DNA of 47,703 nucleotides. Origin: Deltaproteobacteria bacterium (GTDB lineage: Bacteria; Myxococcota_A; Polyangia; Haliangiales; Haliangiaceae). How positions within the stretch are numbered: position 1 is the stretch's first letter; the number at the start of each line of letters is the position of its first letter. The notes under the pieces were generated by a model that was given only the letters and a program-made list of their open reading frames with translations, made no database searches and was not told where the DNA came from. Made by a program: the position numbers and the translations under genes. The stretch is from contig JACCRC010000528.1 of the NCBI GenBank assembly GCA_013813765.1, positions 1 to 47,703 on the forward strand. Direction: 5' to 3'. Shown here piece after piece: positions 44,134 to 47,703 of the stretch.

Positions 44134-44697
44134 CGGCGCGCCGGCGTACACGGTCGCGGTCGCCGGATCGATCTGCATCGTGCCCGCGGGCTTCTCGAGC
44201 ACGACGAACACGCGATCGAACCAGGGCAACACCATCGCGACGGTGCCGGGCATCGTGAACGTGCCGGCGCGCTTCAGGGCGACCGGATCGGCGACCTGGA
44301 CCTTGGTGCCCTGGTATGCGACGACAGCGCCGGGCTCGATCACGTCGAGCCGATCCCCGGGGGAGCCGACCGGAATCGACTGACCGGTCTCGGTGTTCCG
44401 CAGCGTCCACTGGCCGGAGGGATCTCGGGCCACCACCCGGCCGGTTCCGACCTGGCGGTCCTGCTGGACCTGGGGCGGTGGGCGCGGAGGGGTGGTCGTC
44501 GTCGGAGCGGTCGGTTTGCCGTCGCGATCGAGGATCACGCACGTGGCCTCGACACAGACGATCGCCTTGCCATTCGAGATCACGCCGTAGGCAGATCCCT
44601 GGGCGGGCACGCAGAGCTCGGTGGGGGGATCTGCTCTCTTCGACGAGCACGAGCACCCGACGAGGAACACGATGATCGCGGCACGAGCTGTGCTCAT
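44116..44697 (-). CDS. Lipoprotein of unknown function, divergent from ftsZ
   Basis: The 193-aa protein from the ATG at 44697 begins [20 protein letters not shown] (lipobox LVGC). The mature part has short strands ([21 protein letters not shown]), a Thr/Pro-rich linker, and a second beta-rich part ([17 protein letters not shown] ... [20 protein letters not shown]). The frame is open to 44799, but the signal peptide sets the start. The 91-nt space to ftsZ contains the ftsZ promoter. The 3' end overlaps the anchored paralogue gene. Function unknown. Confidence 0.65.
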   Translation of the reverse strand: MSTARAAIIVFLVGCSCSSKRADPPTELCVPAQGSAYGVISNGKAIVCVEATCVILDRDGKPTAPTTTTPPRPPPQVQQDRQVGTGRVVARDPSGQWTLRNTETGQSIPVGSPGDRLDVIEPGAVVAYQGTKVQVADPVALKRAGTFTMPGTVAMVLPWFDRVFVVLEKPAGTMQIDPATATVYAGAPLPVCR

Positions 44698-44747
44698 CGA
44701 ACCCACATCTTCCGTCGAAAAATGCGCGAACGGCTCAGCTTCGCAAC

Positions 44748-44783
44748 AAAAAGTTGCCCGGGTGATCCGCGCCCTTTCATATG
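44748..44783 (+). promoter_or_regulatory. ftsZ upstream element sharing TTGCCCGGGTGATCC with ftsQ
   Basis: AAAAAG (44748-44753) runs into TTGCCCGGGTGATCC (44754-44768), identical to the ftsQ element, then TCATAT (44777-44782) 6 nt before the ATG at 44789. Over 25 positions (A-tract to CGC) ftsQ and ftsZ differ at two bases. A 17-nt spacer separates TTGCCC from TCATAT. GGGG at 44783-44786 is only 2 nt from the start, too close for a normal ribosome-binding site. Confidence 0.6.
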
Positions 44784-44788
44784 GGGCC

Positions 44789-46207
44789 ATGGCACTCATC
44801 GAATTCGACGACGTCAGTCACGCGAAGATCCTCGTCATCGGTGTCGGCGGCGGCGGAGGCAACGCGGTCAACACGATGATCAGCGGCAACCTCGACGGCG
44901 TCGAGTTCGTGGTGGCGAACACCGACCTCCAGGCCCTCGAGGCCAACATGGCGCCTCACAAGATCCCGCTGGGCAGCTCGCTCACGAAGGGGCTGGGTGC
45001 CGGCGCGAACCCCGAGGTGGGTCGCCGCTCGGCCGAGGAGAGCATGCAGCAGATCGCCGACCTCATCTCGGGCGCCGACATGGTGTTCGTGACGGCGGGC
45101 ATGGGCGGCGGCACGGGCACCGGCGCGGCGCCGGTGATCGCGCAGATCGCCCGCGACTGTGGTGCGCTGACGGTCGGCGTCGTGACGAAGCCGTTCGGCT
45201 TCGAAGGCAAGAAGCGCGCGCGCCAGGCCGTCGAAGGCATCGAGCGTCTGTCGGCCTCGGTCGACACGCTGCTCGTCATTCCGAACAACCGCCTGCTCGC
45301 CCTCGTCGGCGCGCAGACGTCGATGGTCGAGGCATTCCGCAAGGCGGATTCCGTGCTGCTCAACGCGGTGCAGGGCATCAGCGATCTGATGACGGTCCCC
45401 GGTCTCGTCAACGTCGACTTCGCCGACGTGCGTACGATCATGAAGGACATGGGCCGCGCGCTCATGGGCTCGGGAATCGGCACCGGCAAGCGCCGCGCGC
45501 AGGAAGCCGCGGAGATGGCGATCAGCTCGCCGCTCCTCGAGGACGTCAACATCGAGGGCGCGACGGGCATCCTGATCAACATCACCGGCGGCCCGGACCT
45601 CACGCTGCACGAGGTCAACGAGGCGTCGTCGCTGATCGAGGCCGCGGCGCACGAGGACGCGAACATCATCTTCGGCTCGGTGATCGATCCGAACCTGACC
45701 GAGGAGATCCGGATCACCGTGATCGCCACCGGCTTCGACCGCGAGGCGAAGACGCAGATGCTGGTGCCCGAGCCGACGAAGACGCCGGTACAGTCCGCGC
45801 CGACCGGTGGCCGCCGCCTCAGCGCCGCGCAGATCATCCTGCCGTACGACGTGTCGACGCAGGTCACGAAGGAGTACCCGGCTCCGCGCCCGCCGGTGCG
45901 GCAGTCCGCGCAGGTCGTCGCCGACGAGCCCGACATCGACGTGACGTGGGACGAGCGCGAGGGCATGCACGAGCAGAGCGAGGTCGAGCGCGCGCTCGCC
46001 GAGCTCTCGAAGCCGATCCCCGAGGACGCCGCTCGCATGGCGTCTGGATCCGGACCCGCGCCGTCGAACGGCGAGGTGCTGGTCCAGCCCGAGCGCAAGC
46101 GCGCGCAGTCGCGGCCGAGCATGAAGGCCGTGCTCTCCGGCGAGATCGATACCGACAACGAGCTCGACGTGCCGGCGTTCATCCGCCGCCACGGCGCTCA
46201 TCAATAG
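44789..46207 (+). CDS. ftsZ: Cell-division GTPase FtsZ
   Basis: The 472-aa tubulin homologue forms the division ring. Motifs: [18 protein letters not shown] (N-terminal nucleotide loop), [30 protein letters not shown] (tubulin signature), [17 protein letters not shown] with the T7 catalytic Asp region. The C-terminal linker (about 325-455) is long and Pro/Glu-rich, ending in [12 protein letters not shown], which matches the conserved terminal peptide that binds FtsA. The frame is open from 44621, but the ATG at 44789 starts the protein at MALIEFDD and fits the promoter. It is transcribed from its own element and followed by a hairpin terminator. Confidence 0.98.
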   Translation: MALIEFDDVSHAKILVIGVGGGGGNAVNTMISGNLDGVEFVVANTDLQALEANMAPHKIPLGSSLTKGLGAGANPEVGRRSAEESMQQIADLISGADMVFVTAGMGGGTGTGAAPVIAQIARDCGALTVGVVTKPFGFEGKKRARQAVEGIERLSASVDTLLVIPNNRLLALVGAQTSMVEAFRKADSVLLNAVQGISDLMTVPGLVNVDFADVRTIMKDMGRALMGSGIGTGKRRAQEAAEMAISSPLLEDVNIEGATGILINITGGPDLTLHEVNEASSLIEAAAHEDANIIFGSVIDPNLTEEIRITVIATGFDREAKTQMLVPEPTKTPVQSAPTGGRRLSAAQIILPYDVSTQVTKEYPAPRPPVRQSAQVVADEPDIDVTWDEREGMHEQSEVERALAELSKPIPEDAARMASGSGPAPSNGEVLVQPERKRAQSRPSMKAVLSGEIDTDNELDVPAFIRRHGAHQ

Positions 46208-46304
46208 GTTCGTGCTCGGCGCCACCCGGCGCGCGCATCACCCGGTGCGGAGCAGGTGATTTAAGACTCTCCCTAGCGCTGACCTCACCTCAGCGGCGAT
46301 TCAA

Positions 46305-46335
46305 GAGGCCCCGATCCTGGGGCCTCGATCGTTTT
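46305..46335 (+). terminator. Probable intrinsic terminator after ftsZ
   Basis: GAGGCCCC (46305-46312), loop GATCCT, GGGGCCTC (46319-46326) is a perfect 8-bp hairpin about 100 nt after the ftsZ stop. GATCGTTTT follows, so the T-tract is short and displaced by 5 nt. Strong stem, weak tail. The rest of 46208-46304 shows nothing recognisable. Confidence 0.6.
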
Positions 46336-46341
46336 CGGGGG

Positions 46342-46347
46342 TATCTC
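46342..46347 (+). promoter_or_regulatory. -10-like hexamer TATCTC 7 nt before a start codon
   Basis: TATCTC is followed by 7 nt and the ATG at 46355, directly after the ftsZ terminator. No Shine-Dalgarno is seen. Confidence 0.45.
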
Positions 46348-46354
46348 TAGGCGC

Positions 46355-47167
46355 ATGAAGATCACGCTCCTCGCGCTCCTCTGCATGACCACCGCCGCCG
46401 TGGCGCAGCCCGCCGACAAGAAGCCGGCGGTGAAGGTGAAGACGATCGTCACCTGGTACGGCCACGCGGCGTTCAAGATCGAGACGCCGGGCGGCAAGAC
46501 GATCCTCGTCGATCCGTGGCTCACGAATCCGACGAACCCGACCGGCAAAGACGACGTGAAGGCGGTGAAGGCCGACCTGATCCTGGTCACGCACGGGCAC
46601 TTCGATCACATCGGTGATGCGACCGAGATCGCGAAGCGCACGAAGGCGAAGCTCGTGGCGACGTTCGATCTCGGCAACGCGCTCGTCGGCAGCGGCTACC
46701 CGAAGGATCAGTTCGGCTTCGATACCGGCGGCAACTTCGGCGGAACGATCACCGCGCTCGACGGCGAGGTCGCGGTCACGTTTGTTCCTGCGGTGCACTC
46801 GAGCACGCTCGGCGAGGCGCCGAACACGAAGCCCGGCGGAAACCCCGGCGGCTTCGTCATCGCCGTCAAGAACGGCCCGACGCTCTATCACACGGGCGAC
46901 ACCGACGTGTTCGGCGACATGGCGCAGATCGGAAAGTTCGCGAAGATCGATCTGATGCTCGCCTGCATTGGCGACCACTTCACGATGGGTCCCGACCGCG
47001 CGGCGGAGGCGGTGAAGCTCGTGAAGCCGAAGCAGGTCGTGCCGATGCACTTCGGCACGTTCCCGGTGCTCAAGGGAACGCCCGCGGACTTCGCGAAGGC
47101 GGTGAAGAAGGCGGGCGCGGCCGCGAAGATCGTCGAGCTGAAGATCGGAACGTCGATCACGCTGTGA
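46355..47167 (+). CDS. Exported UPF0173-type metallo-beta-lactamase-fold hydrolase
   Basis: The 270-aa protein has a signal peptide (ITLLALLCMTTAAVAQP). A metallo-beta-lactamase fold begins VTWYGHAAFKIETPGGKTI, with metal ligands in VTHGHFDHIGD, a later His in VPAVHSS, an Asp in LYHTGDTDVFGD and a His in PMHFGTFPVL. The pattern matches the UPF0173/UlaG-like group, most of whose members are cytoplasmic with unknown substrates. A signal peptide is unusual for that group. ATG at 46355. It lies alone between ftsZ and a small lipoprotein, and its substrate is unknown. Confidence 0.85.
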   Translation: MKITLLALLCMTTAAVAQPADKKPAVKVKTIVTWYGHAAFKIETPGGKTILVDPWLTNPTNPTGKDDVKAVKADLILVTHGHFDHIGDATEIAKRTKAKLVATFDLGNALVGSGYPKDQFGFDTGGNFGGTITALDGEVAVTFVPAVHSSTLGEAPNTKPGGNPGGFVIAVKNGPTLYHTGDTDVFGDMAQIGKFAKIDLMLACIGDHFTMGPDRAAEAVKLVKPKQVVPMHFGTFPVLKGTPADFAKAVKKAGAAAKIVELKIGTSITL

Positions 47168-47181
47168 CACAGAGGCTGTGG

Positions 47182-47187
47182 TAGGAC
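47182..47187 (+). promoter_or_regulatory. -10-like hexamer TAGGAC 6 nt before a start codon
   Basis: TAGGAC is followed by 6 nt and the ATG at 47194. It lies in the 26-nt gap after the hydrolase gene. Confidence 0.4.
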
Positions 47188-47193
47188 GAGGCC

Positions 47194-47448
47194 ATGCGCA
47201 TCTTCGCCGTCTCTGCCGCTCTGATCGTCGGTCTCATCGCGTGCTCCGGTCCTTCGAAGAAGAAGACCGAGATCGGCGCCACGGAAGGGTCCGATCAGGC
47301 CGGTGAGACCTGCTGCTGCAAGTCCAACCCGATCGCCGCCAATGACGGCCAGCCGATCTACGAGGTCGGCAACCGGATGGAGTGCTCGTCGAAGCAGGGC
47401 GAGTGCGTGCCCGACGTGCAGTGCGCGCAGGCCGCGCAGCCCGAGTAA
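47194..47448 (+). CDS. Small Cys-rich lipoprotein
   Basis: The 84-aa protein begins MRIFAVSAALIVGLIACSGP (lipobox LIAC). The mature part is Lys/Thr-rich, then has six or more Cys including a CCC run (GETCCCKSNPIAA, MECSSKQGECVPDVQCAQ), so disulfide-linked. It resembles other small Cys-rich lipoproteins of this window in style but not in sequence. No function is recognised. Confidence 0.7.
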   Translation: MRIFAVSAALIVGLIACSGPSKKKTEIGATEGSDQAGETCCCKSNPIAANDGQPIYEVGNRMECSSKQGECVPDVQCAQAAQPE

Positions 47449-47475
47449 GGGGCGAGAGGTGCGGCCCAGCGCGGC

Positions 47476-47653
47476 GCGAGACCGAGCGGCGCGAGGCGGA
47501 TCGGGGCGCACGCCCGGAAGCGGAGCGAGAGCGCGTCCTTGCTGGACGCGCCGAGTGAGAACCGGCCGTACGCCACGAGTTGGCCCCTGCGAGCGGCGAA
47601 GCTGCGAGCTGCAACCACGTCGCTGCGCGGAGCGCGACGGTCGCAGCCGACGG
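47476..47653 (+). repeat. Intergenic repeat, copy B, with a covarying hairpin
   Basis: Second copy of the element at 40260-40393. GCGAGACCGAGCG is followed at the same distance by CGCACGCCCGGA, then a hairpin GCGCGTCC (47531-47538), loop TTGCT, GGACGCGC (47544-47551), then CCGGCCGTACGC. A stretch of about 45 nt absent from copy A comes next, and the shared 25-nt end is at 47629-47653. The stem bases differ from copy A but pair perfectly. The remainder of the window (47654-47703) and 47449-47475 show no gene. Confidence 0.65.
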
Positions 47654-47703
47654 ACTGGTGAATGATCCGGGCTAGCACTGACCGCGCGCGCAACCGCAGC
47701 GAA

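Overview
The window is about 48 kb of very GC-rich bacterial chromosome. Several features point to a member of the Myxococcota (former Deltaproteobacteria): two Hanks-type Ser/Thr kinases with C-terminal membrane anchors, PEGA-domain proteins, many small lipoproteins with unknown or Cys-rich bodies, and a division and cell-wall (dcw) cluster heavily interrupted by those lipoproteins. I cannot assign a genus; a Kofleriaceae/Haliangiales-like relative is a guess. Almost all of the sequence is coding. I see no tRNA, rRNA, CRISPR array or insertion sequence.

Layout. Bases 1-4865 (+) hold the end of argH, lysA, a DUF1111-type dihaem lipoprotein and a Ser/Thr kinase. Bases 4862-10999 (-) form a four-gene run: kinase with PEGA tail, exported TPR/PEGA protein, molybdopterin oxidoreductase, zinc-ribbon membrane protein. 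Bases 11071-13831 (+) hold a methyl-cycle unit: an ArsR/SAM-methyltransferase fusion regulator, ahcY and a Trp-rich membrane peptide. Bases 13833-16646 (-) hold a Cys-rich lipoprotein, an unknown protein, arfB and a Fic-fold protein that lacks the catalytic histidine.

Bases 16805-46207 are the dcw cluster: rsmH, ftsL, ftsI, a murE-murF fusion, mraY, murD, (tetR, glycosyltransferase), murG and ftsW on the opposite strand, murC, murB, ddl, ftsQ, ftsA and ftsZ. The order matches the classical cluster except that the ftsW-murG block is inverted in place. Lipoprotein and unknown genes are wedged in at six points. mraZ is absent. Together these genes make the UDP-MurNAc-pentapeptide (MurE carries the DNPR meso-DAP signature; upstream lysA consumes meso-DAP), pass it to lipid carriers (MraY, MurG), and build the septum (FtsW, FtsI, FtsL, FtsQ, FtsA, FtsZ). 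After ftsZ come a hairpin terminator, an exported UPF0173-type metallo-hydrolase and a small lipoprotein.

Non-coding signals are the most unusual part. Many first genes have no Shine-Dalgarno sequence but carry a TAnnnT-like hexamer 6-8 nt before the start codon, which suggests widespread leaderless transcripts. ftsQ and ftsZ share a near-identical 25-nt upstream element, with a partial copy at ftsL. Two intergenic spaces (40260-40393 and 47476-47653) hold copies of one repeat whose central hairpin differs in sequence but keeps pairing, as expected for a structured element. A 57-aa ORF is start-stop coupled to ftsA, and a perfect inverted repeat covers the start codon of the tetR gene.
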